A DNA stretch of 56,082 nucleotides from Pseudomonas frederiksbergensis (GTDB lineage: Bacteria > Pseudomonadota > Gammaproteobacteria > Pseudomonadales > Pseudomonadaceae): positions 1 to 56,082 of the forward strand of contig NZ_MOBP01000014.1 of the NCBI RefSeq assembly GCF_003732665.1, written 5' to 3'. Shown here in pieces: positions 8,760-19,944 of the stretch. The position numbers and the translations under genes were made by a program. Positions within the stretch are counted from its first letter, which is position 1. Each line of letters opens with the position of its first letter. The notes beneath the pieces were generated by a model. It saw only the letters and a program-made list of their open reading frames with translations, was not told the DNA's origin and made no database searches.

Positions 8760-8850
8760 TGTAGGAGCGAGGCTTGCCCGCGAAGGCGGAGTGTCAGTCG
8801 ACATCTTCATTGCCTGACCCACCGCATTCGCGAGCAGGCTCGCTCCCACA
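8760..8850. repeat. REPIN, array 1 unit 2 (hybrid arms)
   Basis: The left arm is the TGTAGGAGCGAGGCTTGCCC variant and the right arm the GAGCAGGCTCGCTCCCACA variant. It marks the switch between the two spacer types in the array. Confidence 0.9.
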
Positions 8851-8896
8851 CTGGATCTCCAATGGTCACAGCATTTGTACCCAGCCCTGAATCCCC

Positions 8897-8986
8897 TGTG
8901 GGAGCGGGCCTGCTCGCGAAGACGGCGTGTCAGTCGACATCTTAATCGCCTGACCCGCCGCTTTCGCGAGCAAGCCCGCTCCCACA
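8897..8986. repeat. REPIN, array 1 unit 3
   Basis: GTGGGAGCGGGCCTGCTCG-type arms; flanked on both sides by the CTGGATCTCC...CAGCATTTGTAC-type spacer. Confidence 0.9.
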
Positions 8987-9031
8987 CTGGATCTCCAATG
9001 GCCGCGGCATTTGTGACCCGCTCTGAATCCC

Positions 9032-9121
9032 TGTGGGAGCGAGCTTGCTCGCGAAGACGGAATGTCAGTCGACATCTTAATCGCCTGACCCGCCGCATTC
9101 GCGAGCAAGCCCGCTCCCACA
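9032..9121. repeat. REPIN, array 1 unit 4
   Basis: Same type, 135 bp after unit 3, with a diverged copy of the same spacer before it. Confidence 0.9.
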
Positions 9122-9167
9122 CTGGATCTCCAGTGGTGACAGCATTTGTACCCAGCCCTCAATCCCC

Positions 9168-9257
9168 TGTGGGAGCGAGCCTGCTCGCGAAGACGGAATG
9201 TCAGTCGACATCTTAATCGCCTGACCCGCCGCTTTCGCGAGCAAGCCCGCTCCCACA
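9168..9257. repeat. REPIN, array 1 unit 5
   Basis: Last unit of the array, 136 bp after unit 4. The following spacer breaks off after CTGGATC. Confidence 0.9.
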
Positions 9258-9397
9258 CTGGATCCGCGCCAGGCGCAGTATTCCTGACCGGTAGTCACGC
9301 TATATATCAAGGTGCCACTACCGATTTCCCCCCAACTGCTAAGCTACGCCCGTGCAAAGCCCGAGTTGAACGCGACAATCTGCAAGGAGGCAGACTG

Positions 9398-10198
9398 ATG
9401 ATGATCAAACGCATTGCCGATACACGTGCGCGCGGGGTTTCTGAGCCGTTCGTTCGCGAAGAAGTGGAGCAGGTGCTGGCGCTGCTCCTGGCCAGTCCAT
9501 TGTTCGCCAAGTCCCGGCGGATGGGCGGGCTGCTGCGTTTTCTGGTGGAACACGACCTGCAGTTCGCCAATACCCCGCTCACCGAACACGCCATTGGCAT
9601 CGCCGTATTTCGCCGCGACCCGGTGGTCTATTGCACGGGCGACGATCCGGTGGTGCGGGTGCAGGTCGGTCGGCTGCGGCGCAAGCTCGCCACTTATTAC
9701 GCCACCCTCGGCCAACACGACCCCGTGCGCCTCAACGTGCCCGCCGGCAGTTATCGCCTGGCCTACGAACGGCTCAAGCCCAATGTGCGCAGCCAGCAGC
9801 ATCCGGTTGTGCAACTGCAACAATTCACCTGCATCACCCATGATGGCGGCGACTTTACCCGTGGTTTGTGCGAAGAGTTGAGCTGCCGCTTGTTCGAGTC
9901 CTTCGAACACACGCAAACCCGTGGCAATCATGTGTTGATGAACGTCCCGCGAAGCAGCATCAAGGCGCTGGTGCCAGGGCGGGGGCGCGGTCGTTATTCG
10001 CTGGAGGGCAGCGTGCGGGTGGAACCGGCGCGAGTGCGGGCATCGGTGCGCTTGATCGATGTCGATCAGGGGCGGATTCGCTGGTCGGAGCAGTTTGATC
10101 GCAATCGACCCTACGGCATCGCGACCCAGGAGGATCTGGCGGAATCGATCTGTCTGTCGCTCACGGGCTATTTCGCCCAGGGTTGTAACGATGGCTGA
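9398..10198 (+). CDS. Winged-helix / TolB-N (FlgO)-like regulatory protein
   Basis: A 266-aa protein, apparently soluble. Residues ~20-125 form a module seen at the N-terminus of many TPR or TolB-like signalling proteins: LASPLFAKSRRMGGLLRFLV, then EHAIGIAVFRRDP, DDPVVRVQVGRLRRKLATYY and VRLNVPAGSYRLAYERL. This reads as a winged-helix DNA-binding-like domain. Residues ~135-255 resemble the TolB-N/FlgO fold (TRGLCEELSCRLFE, GRYSLEGSVRVEPARVRASV, RIRWSEQFDRN). ATG 9398 follows AAGGAGG at 9383. It is convergent with an unrecognised protein. The role is unknown; regulation or sensing is inferred. Confidence 0.65.
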   Translation: MMIKRIADTRARGVSEPFVREEVEQVLALLLASPLFAKSRRMGGLLRFLVEHDLQFANTPLTEHAIGIAVFRRDPVVYCTGDDPVVRVQVGRLRRKLATYYATLGQHDPVRLNVPAGSYRLAYERLKPNVRSQQHPVVQLQQFTCITHDGGDFTRGLCEELSCRLFESFEHTQTRGNHVLMNVPRSSIKALVPGRGRGRYSLEGSVRVEPARVRASVRLIDVDQGRIRWSEQFDRNRPYGIATQEDLAESICLSLTGYFAQGCNDG

Positions 10199-10206
10199 AG
10201 GTAACA

Positions 10207-10228
10207 GGGGCAACCGCGAGGTTGCCCC
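10207..10228. terminator. Terminator-like hairpin between convergent genes
   Basis: GGGGCAACC, GCGA loop, GGTTGCCCC: a perfect 9-bp stem between the two convergent stops. No clear U-tract on either side, so it may need help from Rho. Confidence 0.6.
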
Positions 10229-10239
10229 CGGTGCTGCCG

Positions 10240-10977
10240 TTACACGGTTTTCCAGACGCCGCCGACGTACAGGCGCGACGCGCTGTTGACGTTGGTCAAG
10301 TCGACTTCGATGGCATTGGAGCGCGAGGTGCTGAACATGGTGCTGGTCTGCACGTTCTGTTCGAACCACACGAGAATGGTCTCGACTGGCGTCAGCGTCA
10401 CCTGGCCGGTGACCACTGCATTGGTGGCGACGTAGATCGGCGTGCTGACCTGAGCACCATCAAGGCCGGTGGACAACTGGTTGATACCGGGATGAATCGA
10501 ACCGTAATTGTTGATCAGAGTAATCGAGGTTTCAGGACCGCCGGACACCGCACCACCCAGCAGGCCGTTGTTGTCCAGGATTGATTGTTGGCCCAGGCCG
10601 ATGTTGATCGTGTTGGTCGACGCCCGCACGGTCACGTTCGCCTGGAACTGGTTGGTGCCAAACAACTGATATTGCGGCGTCCAGCTGAAGTCATTGAAGC
10701 TCAGGTATTGGACGTAGGACTGCCAGACCACGTTGTAGGCTTCGGTCCCGACCTTTTTTGCAAAGCACAATTTGTAGCCATTCTGCTTGAGCGTGGTGAG
10801 GTCGGCGGAATCGATCTGGATCGAAACGGTTTTTTGCGTCGCGGCCAGGGTCGACGTCAGCACTTTGCTGTAGTCGGTGGTTTTCAAGGCCGTTGGCGCG
10901 GCGAGGAGCGACTTGACGGCCGCTTGAACGTCGTCGTGCAGTGCTTGCTGGTTACTTGCAGCGCTAGACTTACTCAT
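10240..10977 (-). CDS. Unrecognised 245-aa protein
   Basis: I do not recognise this family with confidence. The 245-aa product has no signal peptide and no membrane segment. After a helical N-terminus (residues ~1-50, Ala/Lys/Thr-rich) it becomes rich in Ser, Thr, Asn, Val and aromatic residues. It has alternating strands such as YKLCFAKKVGTEAYNVVWQS, FSWTPQYQLFGTNQF and NTINIGLGQQS, as expected for an all-beta sandwich. It ends in SRLYVGGVWKTV. AGAGGGA precedes the ATG. It is a clean, well-used reading frame, convergent with the TolB-like gene and separated from it by a hairpin. A lectin-like or toxin-like beta protein is possible but unproven. Confidence 0.7.
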   Translation of the reverse strand: MSKSSAASNQQALHDDVQAAVKSLLAAPTALKTTDYSKVLTSTLAATQKTVSIQIDSADLTTLKQNGYKLCFAKKVGTEAYNVVWQSYVQYLSFNDFSWTPQYQLFGTNQFQANVTVRASTNTINIGLGQQSILDNNGLLGGAVSGGPETSITLINNYGSIHPGINQLSTGLDGAQVSTPIYVATNAVVTGQVTLTPVETILVWFEQNVQTSTMFSTSRSNAIEVDLTNVNSASRLYVGGVWKTV

Positions 10978-11341
10978 GATGTCCCTCTGTTCTGTCTTGG
11001 TTGTGTTTCGGCAATCAATGGGCAGCGGGCGTCGATGATGTGTCACAACCCTGTAGGCACATTGACGGCTTCACAGTAGGCGCGAGGGGCAGGGGGGCTA
11101 AGTGTCTTGGCGTTACATTCGTGGCAGTGGTTGTGCCTGTTCCGGTCAGTCAGGTAACAGGCGGAGTAACGGGGTTGTATCAATGAGGCGAGCATCAGGT
11201 CGTGAACGGCTCGAGAAAAATCTGCGGTTCAACCCGGAGTCTCAAGCCGTATGGGATTACGGAGTAACCATCGTAGCGGCCAGTGACCGTATCAGCCGCG
11301 GCAAACGTGAAGTCAGTTTGTGTTGTGCGTTGATCGGTTGC
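10978..11341. other. Intergenic region without a convincing gene
   Basis: 364 bases upstream of the 245-aa protein and downstream of the DUF3592 gene. Only short open stretches without good ribosome sites occur, for instance one from ATG 11183 on the plus strand. It presumably holds the leftward promoter of the 245-aa gene; I see no clear motif. Confidence 0.4.
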
Positions 11342-11827
11342 TCAATAAAACCGGTCTTCCTCTTTCATCGCATAAATCCGCCCCAGCGTCTTGAATGAAA
11401 TCCCCAGGAACAACAGCGCCAGCAACACCCCGCCGGTCATGATGCAGAAGCCGGGCCGGTTGCTGTCTACCCGGTTGGCGATGCTGTTTTGCGCTGGCAG
11501 CCAGCGCGAGTACAGGAGGGGAATGGGGCCGCCGGTTTCATAGTGATCGTTTTGGGCGTAGCGCTCATCGACGTATTCGGCTTCATGGCGCTGTCCTTTG
11601 TCGTCGGTGTAGGTGTAGTGGATGACCTTGCCATTCGGGTTCATCCGGATGTCGTCCATTTGCGTCACCGTGCCGGTGGTTTCGACGGCGCCCAGCTTCA
11701 GGGCGGCATACAGGATCCCTTCACCCCGCGCCATGCTGGCCAGGAGCAACACGACACAGCAGGCGACGGTCAACAGGATCACGCGATTGAACAGGTGGTC
11801 TTTTTCGGCTTCGCGGGGGTAGAACAT
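11342..11827 (-). CDS. DUF3592 domain membrane protein
   Basis: A 161-aa protein with two predicted membrane helices (about residues 16-34, VILLTVACCVVLLLASMA, and 126-147, FCIMTGGVLLALLFLGISF). They enclose a ~90-residue beta-rich domain with GTVTQMDDIRM, HYTYTDDKGQRHEAEYVDER and IPLLYSRWLPAQNSI. This is the DUF3592 layout, of unknown function. It sits alone between an empty gap and REP array 2. Confidence 0.75.
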   Translation of the reverse strand: MFYPREAEKDHLFNRVILLTVACCVVLLLASMARGEGILYAALKLGAVETTGTVTQMDDIRMNPNGKVIHYTYTDDKGQRHEAEYVDERYAQNDHYETGGPIPLLYSRWLPAQNSIANRVDSNRPGFCIMTGGVLLALLFLGISFKTLGRIYAMKEEDRFY

Positions 11828-11931
11828 CTGACGGTCCTTCGCAGTAGGGATTGGCTAGAGCAAATCGGCCGCGAAGGCAGCAACTTTAGATGTTGCGCGA
11901 TACGAGAACGACGCATCCACCGCTGATCCCT

Positions 11932-12023
11932 TGTAGGAGCAAGGCTTGCCCGCGAAGGCGGAGTGTCAGCCGACATCGATGCTGGACGTGCCGGCCTCTT
12001 CGCGGGCAAGCCTCGCTCCTACA
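11932..12023. repeat. REPIN, array 2 unit 1
   Basis: TGTAGGAGCAAGGCTTGCCC and GGGCAAGCCTCGCTCCTACA arms (TAGGAGC variant on both sides). Confidence 0.9.
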
Positions 12024-12067
12024 GGAATCAGCGTTGATCGATGACTTTGTGCCCGCCGCAAATCCCT

Positions 12068-12158
12068 TGTGGGAGCGGGCTTGCTCGCGAAGGCGGAGTG
12101 TCAGGCGACATTGATGTTGGCTGTGCCGGCCTCTTCGCGGGCAAGCCTTGCTCCTACA
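12068..12158. repeat. REPIN, array 2 unit 2 (hybrid arms)
   Basis: Left arm GTGGGAGCGGGCTTGCTCG, right arm GGGCAAGCCTTGCTCCTACA, so the two arms come from different variants. Confidence 0.9.
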
Positions 12159-12202
12159 GGGTTCGGTGTTGATTGATGATTTCGTGCCCACCGCAAATCC
12201 CT

Positions 12203-12294
12203 TGTAGGAGCGAGGCTTGCCCGCGAAGGCTGAGTGTCAGGCGGCATCGATGCTGGATGTGCCGGCCTCTTCGCGGGCAAGCCTTGCTCCTACA
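12203..12294. repeat. REPIN, array 2 unit 3
   Basis: TAGGAGC-type arms on both sides; 135 bp after unit 2. Confidence 0.9.
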
Positions 12295-12338
12295 GGAGTC
12301 GGTGTTGATTGATGATTTTGTGCCGACCGCTGATCCCT

Positions 12339-12430
12339 TGTGGGAGCGAGGCTTGCTCGCGAAGGCGGAGTGTCAGGCGACATAGATGCTGGACGTGCCG
12401 GCCTCTTCGCGGGCAAGCCTCGCTCCTACA
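12339..12430. repeat. REPIN, array 2 unit 4 (hybrid arms)
   Basis: Left arm GTGGGAGCGAGGCTTGCTCG, right arm of the TAGGAGC variant; 136 bp after unit 3. Confidence 0.9.
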
Positions 12431-12474
12431 GGGTTCGGTGTTGATTGATGATTTTGTGCCGACCGCTGATCCCT

Positions 12475-12565
12475 TGTGGGAGCGGGCTTGCCCGCGAAGG
12501 CGGTGTGTCAGGCGACATCGATGTTGGCTGTGCCGGCGCTATCGCGAGCAAGCTTTGCTCCTACA
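12475..12565. repeat. REPIN, array 2 unit 5, overlaps a stop codon
   Basis: 136 bp after unit 4. Its right end (CTCCTACA) overlaps the terminus of the Gfo/Idh gene: read leftward, TGTAGGAG supplies the TAG stop at 12561-12563. Confidence 0.9.
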
Positions 12566-13652
12566 GGGCAGTCAGTTGATTGACTTTTGCCACGTCCAGC
12601 AACCGATGCATGCGCAGGGCATCTTCAAATGACACTGCGGCATGGGTGCCGTCCGCCAGGTCCTGGGCGAAGACGTGATACAACTCCGCCAGTTCCAGCA
12701 CCGCCGATGGCAATGCAGATTCCGGCAAGCGTTGATAACTGTCCGGCACCGGCAGTGGTTGCAGCGGCAGGTCGTCGCCGTGGGCGCCTTCGATCACGAA
12801 GTCATCGCCCACATTCCCGAAGGCCGAGCGGTTGGTGATTTTCAGGTCGCCCTCATCGCCGGTGATGTCGATCTGCACGCCGGAACCGTTGCGTTTGCCG
12901 CCCTCGATATGGATCGAAATCACCGCGCCGTTTTCCAGCAACCCACTGAGGACCAGTTGATCCGGTGCGGTGCTGTCCAGTACTTCGCCGGTCTCGATGA
13001 TGGTCACTTTCGGGAACTGACTGACCGTTAATCCCGAGACACTCACCGGCCAACCGGTGGCCGTGAACAGCATGTCGAGGAAGTGCCCGGCGTAGATCGA
13101 GACGATGCTGGAGAAGTTCTCCTCAGCCGCCGTCCAGCGCACCGAGTTGGAACGTCGCGCCTGGAGGTAGTGAGTGCTGACATGCATGCGCACCGAGCGC
13201 AACTGGCCGACATAGCCTTGTTGCAGCAGGTCTTGCAGATAACGGTTGTGCGGCGCGTGGCGGCGTTGCAGGCCGACGATGTGGCGCACGCCGGCGTCCT
13301 TGGCCAGATGGACCAACTGTTCGGACGCGGCGGTGGTAGTGGTCAGCGGCCATTCGCAGTAGACATTCTTGCCGGCAGCGATGGCGGCGCGCACGGTTTG
13401 TTCGTGTTGCGGCGCAGTATTGAGCACCACCACCAGGTCGACTTCCGGATTACTGACCAACGCGTCAAGGGAATCGGCGACCTGTGGAATGCCGTACTCG
13501 CTGGCGGCGGCTTCGGCGCGTTCGCGGTGTTCGCTGTACACCGCTTGCACCCGGTATTGCGGCAGCAGCGCCAGGACCCGCAAGTGGCCATGGCGAGCCC
13601 AGGTGCCAACGCCGACGATGCCGACGCGAATGGGGGAGTGAGAAGTGGTCAT
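12561..13652 (-). CDS. Gfo/Idh/MocA family oxidoreductase
   Basis: A 363-aa NAD(P)-dependent oxidoreductase. Rossmann motif GIVGVGTWARHGHL lies at about residues 10-23. The family EKP motif appears as EWP in NVYCEWPLTTTT (about residues 95-106). The C-terminal alpha/beta domain contains WTAAEENFSSIVSIYAGHFL, with the family histidine. Family members oxidise or reduce sugars, inositols and similar polyols; the substrate is unknown. ATG 13652 is the start, since the upstream continuation of the frame is antisense to the divergent MFS gene. The stop codon lies inside the REP arm at 12561-12565. Divergent from an MFS exporter (229-nt gap). Confidence 0.88.
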   Translation of the reverse strand: MTTSHSPIRVGIVGVGTWARHGHLRVLALLPQYRVQAVYSEHRERAEAAASEYGIPQVADSLDALVSNPEVDLVVVLNTAPQHEQTVRAAIAAGKNVYCEWPLTTTTAASEQLVHLAKDAGVRHIVGLQRRHAPHNRYLQDLLQQGYVGQLRSVRMHVSTHYLQARRSNSVRWTAAEENFSSIVSIYAGHFLDMLFTATGWPVSVSGLTVSQFPKVTIIETGEVLDSTAPDQLVLSGLLENGAVISIHIEGGKRNGSGVQIDITGDEGDLKITNRSAFGNVGDDFVIEGAHGDDLPLQPLPVPDSYQRLPESALPSAVLELAELYHVFAQDLADGTHAAVSFEDALRMHRLLDVAKVNQLTAL

Positions 13653-13737
13653 AGGTTTAGCCTCGTAAGGTTGATGGCAGACGAGGCAAAGTCTAGGGAG
13701 CACGGTCCTTGGGAAAAACAGGCCACAGGGCCGGACT

Positions 13738-13773
13738 CTCTGGACAAAAATGGCGCTAATACGCGGTCCAGAG
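13738..13773. promoter_or_regulatory. Inverted repeat CTCTGGAC-N20-GTCCAGAG
   Basis: Perfect 8-bp arms in the divergent promoter region between the Gfo/Idh and MFS genes. A further near-copy (GATCCAGAG) lies at about 13794. Possible binding site for the nearby LysR protein. Confidence 0.4.
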
Positions 13774-13881
13774 CGCCGTATTGCGGAGTGATCGATCCAG
13801 AGTGATTGGAGCTCTGCACCGTTTTTCCGCCGCGGGCCGCTCCCTACCATGGCTCCACTCATTACTGTGGAGCTTTCCCCC

Positions 13882-15102
13882 ATGAACGATATGCACGTCA
13901 TCCCGGCCACGCCAGCGCTTGCGCTTGAGCCGCCATCCTCCTCACGCGACTGGCTCTCGGTATTCTCGGTGGCCCTCGGTGCCTTCGCGTTTGTCACCAC
14001 CGAATACCTGCCGGTGGGCATCCTGCCGCAGATTGCCAGCAGCCTGAATATCACCGACGGGGTGGCGGGGTTGATGGTGACGGTGCCCGGCATTGTCGCG
14101 GCGATCTCGGCCCCGGCGATCATGCTCGGCGCCGGCAAAATGAATCGACGGCATCTGCTGCTGTTATTGACGCTGTTGCTGGTGGCTTCGAACCTGGTGT
14201 CGGCCGTGGCGCCAACGCTGGCCACCATGCTGTTGGGACGAGGGCTGCTGGGCGTCGCGCTGGGTGGTTTCTGGGCGGTGGCGATTGCGGCTGCCGGGCG
14301 GTTGGTCAGCGAGTCAAAAGCTGCCAAGGCGACGGCGTTGATCTTTGCCGGCATCACCCTGGCGACCGTGCTCGGCGTGCCGTTCGGGACTTTTGTCAGC
14401 ACGTTGTTTTCCTGGCGGGTGTCGTTCGCGGCCACCGCCGGGTTGGCGTTGCTGACGTTGCTCGCCCAGTGGCTGACCTTGCCTTCGTTGCCCTCCAGCG
14501 AAGGCTTACAGGTGCGTGCATTGCTGGGTTTCCTGAAACGCAGCAACGCCCGACGCAGCATGTTGCTGTTAGGCCTGGTAGTGGCGGCGCATTTCACGGC
14601 CTACACCTACATTGCACCGTTCCTGGCCCATGAGGTCGGCTACTCGCCCAGTGCAATCACCGCGATTCTGCTTGGCTTCGGCTTGTTGGGCATGCTCGCC
14701 AATTTCGCGATGGCCGGTAGCATCGTCCGGCATTTGCGCCTGTCCCTGGGGGCGGTGGTGGTGTTGATGGTGATCGTGCAACTGGCCTTGCCCGGGTTAC
14801 ACGGTTGGGGTGTGGCATTGGCGGTATTGGTCTGGGGCATTGCCTACGGGGCGATTCCCCTGGGCGTGAGCACCTGGATGCAACTGACCTCGCCGCAATT
14901 GCCGGAAGCCAGTTCGGCCATGTTGGTCACCACGTTCCAGGTGGCAATCGCCTCGGGTTCGCTGGTCGGCGGCTTGATGGTCGATCACTTCGGCGTGCCC
15001 TCGGCGCTGTGGCTGGGCGCCGCGATCGGCGTGCTCGGGTTGGCGGTGATGCTCAGCTTCGGCATCAGCAAAGCCCCGATTGCCGAGGCCCTGCAACGCT
15101 GA
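13882..15102 (+). CDS. MFS transporter, DHA1 (AraJ-like) family
   Basis: A 406-aa inner-membrane exporter with 12 predicted helices. FVTTEYLPVGILPQIASSLN in helix 1 and GRGLLGVALGGFWAVAIAAA in helix 4 are typical of the AraJ/YdhP/NepI group of sugar or purine efflux proteins. ATG 13882 has GGAG upstream and gives the normal length, against ATG 13849. It is convergent, with a single-base gap, with a LysR gene. The exported compound is unknown. Confidence 0.88.
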   Translation: MNDMHVIPATPALALEPPSSSRDWLSVFSVALGAFAFVTTEYLPVGILPQIASSLNITDGVAGLMVTVPGIVAAISAPAIMLGAGKMNRRHLLLLLTLLLVASNLVSAVAPTLATMLLGRGLLGVALGGFWAVAIAAAGRLVSESKAAKATALIFAGITLATVLGVPFGTFVSTLFSWRVSFAATAGLALLTLLAQWLTLPSLPSSEGLQVRALLGFLKRSNARRSMLLLGLVVAAHFTAYTYIAPFLAHEVGYSPSAITAILLGFGLLGMLANFAMAGSIVRHLRLSLGAVVVLMVIVQLALPGLHGWGVALAVLVWGIAYGAIPLGVSTWMQLTSPQLPEASSAMLVTTFQVAIASGSLVGGLMVDHFGVPSALWLGAAIGVLGLAVMLSFGISKAPIAEALQR

Positions 15103-15103
15103 A

Positions 15104-15994
15104 TCAACGCTTCAAGATGTTGTCTTTGACGAAATCGATCAACACCCGCAGCCTCGGTGCGGTCTGCTTCGATGCAGGCCAGAGCATCCACAGGTTGCCG
15201 GTGTGGTCGGTGTAGTCCGCCAGCACCACCTTCAACCTGCCATCGGCCAACGGCTGCTGGATTGAAAAGTCCGGCAGGCAGGCAATGCCTATCCCATCGA
15301 TCGCCAGGTATGTCAGCGGATCCATCGTGGTGCACGTCAGGGCCTTCGATAGATTCGGCTCGATGTGCGTCTCGTCGACACGCAGCGGCCAACGCTCGAT
15401 CATCCCCGTCGCCGGAAACTTGTGCAGCAGGCACACGTGATTGACCAGTTCATCCGGGTGCGCCGGGTTGCCGTGGCGTTTCAGGTACGCCGGCGACGCC
15501 ACCAACTGCAACTGATAGCCACCGAGCTTGCGCGCCATCAACCGCGAATCCTGCGGCGCGCCCGTGCGGATCACCACGTCGAACCCTTCCTCGATCACAT
15601 CCACCATGCGGTCGGACATGTCCACGTCCAGCTCGATGTCCGGGTAGGCGCGCATGAATCCGGCCAGCACCGGCATGATCAGCACGTTCTGGATCGGCAC
15701 ACTGATGCGCACCTTGCCCCGGGGCGTGGCGGACAGTTCCAGCAGCTCCATCTGCGCGGCTTCCACTTCACTGAGGATGCGCTTGCAACGGTCGAGGAAC
15801 AGCTCGCCTTCGGTGGTCAGGGTGACGCTGCGGGTGCTGCGATGGAACAGCCGCACGCCCAGGCGCTCTTCCATGCGCGCCACGCTTTTGCCCACGGCCG
15901 AGGAGGAGATTTCCAGCAAGCGCCCGGCTTCGGTGAAGCTGCGGGTTTCAGCCACCTGAATGAAGGCCGTGATACCGCTGAGGCTGTCCATCAT
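15104..15994 (-). CDS. LysR family transcriptional regulator
   Basis: A 296-aa regulator starting MMDSLSGITAFIQVAETRSF. The winged helix contains AGRLLEISSSAVGKSVARME and LFHRSTRSVTLTTEGE. The effector domain starts near residue 90 (GKVRISVPIQNVLIMPVLAG). It is of the CrgA/AaeR-like type often found beside AraJ-type exporters, and its gene abuts the MFS gene tail to tail. The start (ATG 15994 or 15991) has no strong ribosome site. Confidence 0.88.
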   Translation of the reverse strand: MMDSLSGITAFIQVAETRSFTEAGRLLEISSSAVGKSVARMEERLGVRLFHRSTRSVTLTTEGELFLDRCKRILSEVEAAQMELLELSATPRGKVRISVPIQNVLIMPVLAGFMRAYPDIELDVDMSDRMVDVIEEGFDVVIRTGAPQDSRLMARKLGGYQLQLVASPAYLKRHGNPAHPDELVNHVCLLHKFPATGMIERWPLRVDETHIEPNLSKALTCTTMDPLTYLAIDGIGIACLPDFSIQQPLADGRLKVVLADYTDHTGNLWMLWPASKQTAPRLRVLIDFVKDNILKR

Positions 15995-16084
15995 GGGAGG
16001 TGTGCTCGATGCAGGAGGGGTTGACGCAGAGTAGAGGCGGGCGGGGGATTTGCAAAGGGCAGAGTCAGGGAAACCGAGGTGCCC

Positions 16085-16182
16085 CCTTCGCGAGCAAGCC
16101 CGCTCCCACACGGGATCTGCGTCGAACACATATTTTGTGTTCGCTGAAGATCCCGCGTGGGAGCGGGCTCGCTCGCGAAGAG
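16085..16182. repeat. Inside-out REP pair with palindromic centre
   Basis: The two REPs point in the opposite sense to the normal REPIN (CGCGAGCAAGCCCGCTCCCA first, GAGCGGGCTCGCTCGCGAAG last). The 45-bp centre is itself a dyad (CGGGATCT/AGATCCCG outside, CGAACACA/TGTGTTCG inside), so all ~98 bp form one long near-palindrome upstream of the LysR gene. Confidence 0.85.
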
Positions 16183-16250
16183 GCCCTGACATCCAACGCA
16201 AATTCCGGATCAGCTCCGGCACTGCGCCAATACAGCTAAGCCAGTTTCAA

Positions 16251-16277
16251 TGGCGCCCGGTGTTGAGCCGGGCGCCA
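16251..16277. terminator. Terminator hairpin of the multicopper oxidase gene
   Basis: TGGCGCCCGG, loop TGTTGAG, CCGGGCGCCA: a perfect 10-bp GC-rich stem, 5 nt past the stop at 16282. No long U-run follows. Confidence 0.7.
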
Positions 16278-16281
16278 ATCT

Positions 16282-19683
<3,402 letters not shown>

Positions 19684-19793
19684 TGGGTTTCTCTCGCGGG
19701 GGGATGCCGGGTGACGGCACTTGCTCAGTCGCCGATGCAAAGGTCATTCCATCGCCTGATGCCAACTAAAATCCGTTTAAAAACAGCGGGTAG

Positions 19794-19805
19794 TCGTTTA
19801 AACGA
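19794..19805. promoter_or_regulatory. Palindrome TCGTTTAAACGA with a nearby half-site
   Basis: A perfect 12-bp palindrome in the divergent region between the oxidase and the acetyltransferase. A CCGTTTAAA half-site lies at about 19773. Possible operator for the oxidase; inference. Confidence 0.35.
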
Positions 19806-19944
19806 ACTATCAAAACCAGTTCAATTGGGTGAAGACCCTCACTATTGGGTCAGGCAACGGCCCCTCGCCACCGTGCGCCAGCACGTTATGATAGGCACGT
19901 CCGCGACACGCTTTTCGCATCCGCCCCCGGAGTCAGCCCCAGCA

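Noticed and set aside
8626..12565. The regularly spaced repeats look like a CRISPR array
   Set aside because: Units are 90-bp inverted pairs, spacers are themselves copies of each other, and no cas genes are present; they are REPINs.
13653..14597. N-terminal extension of the Gfo/Idh frame to 678 aa
   Set aside because: The extra 315 residues are antisense to the divergent MFS gene and low in complexity; the Rossmann motif starts right after ATG 13652.
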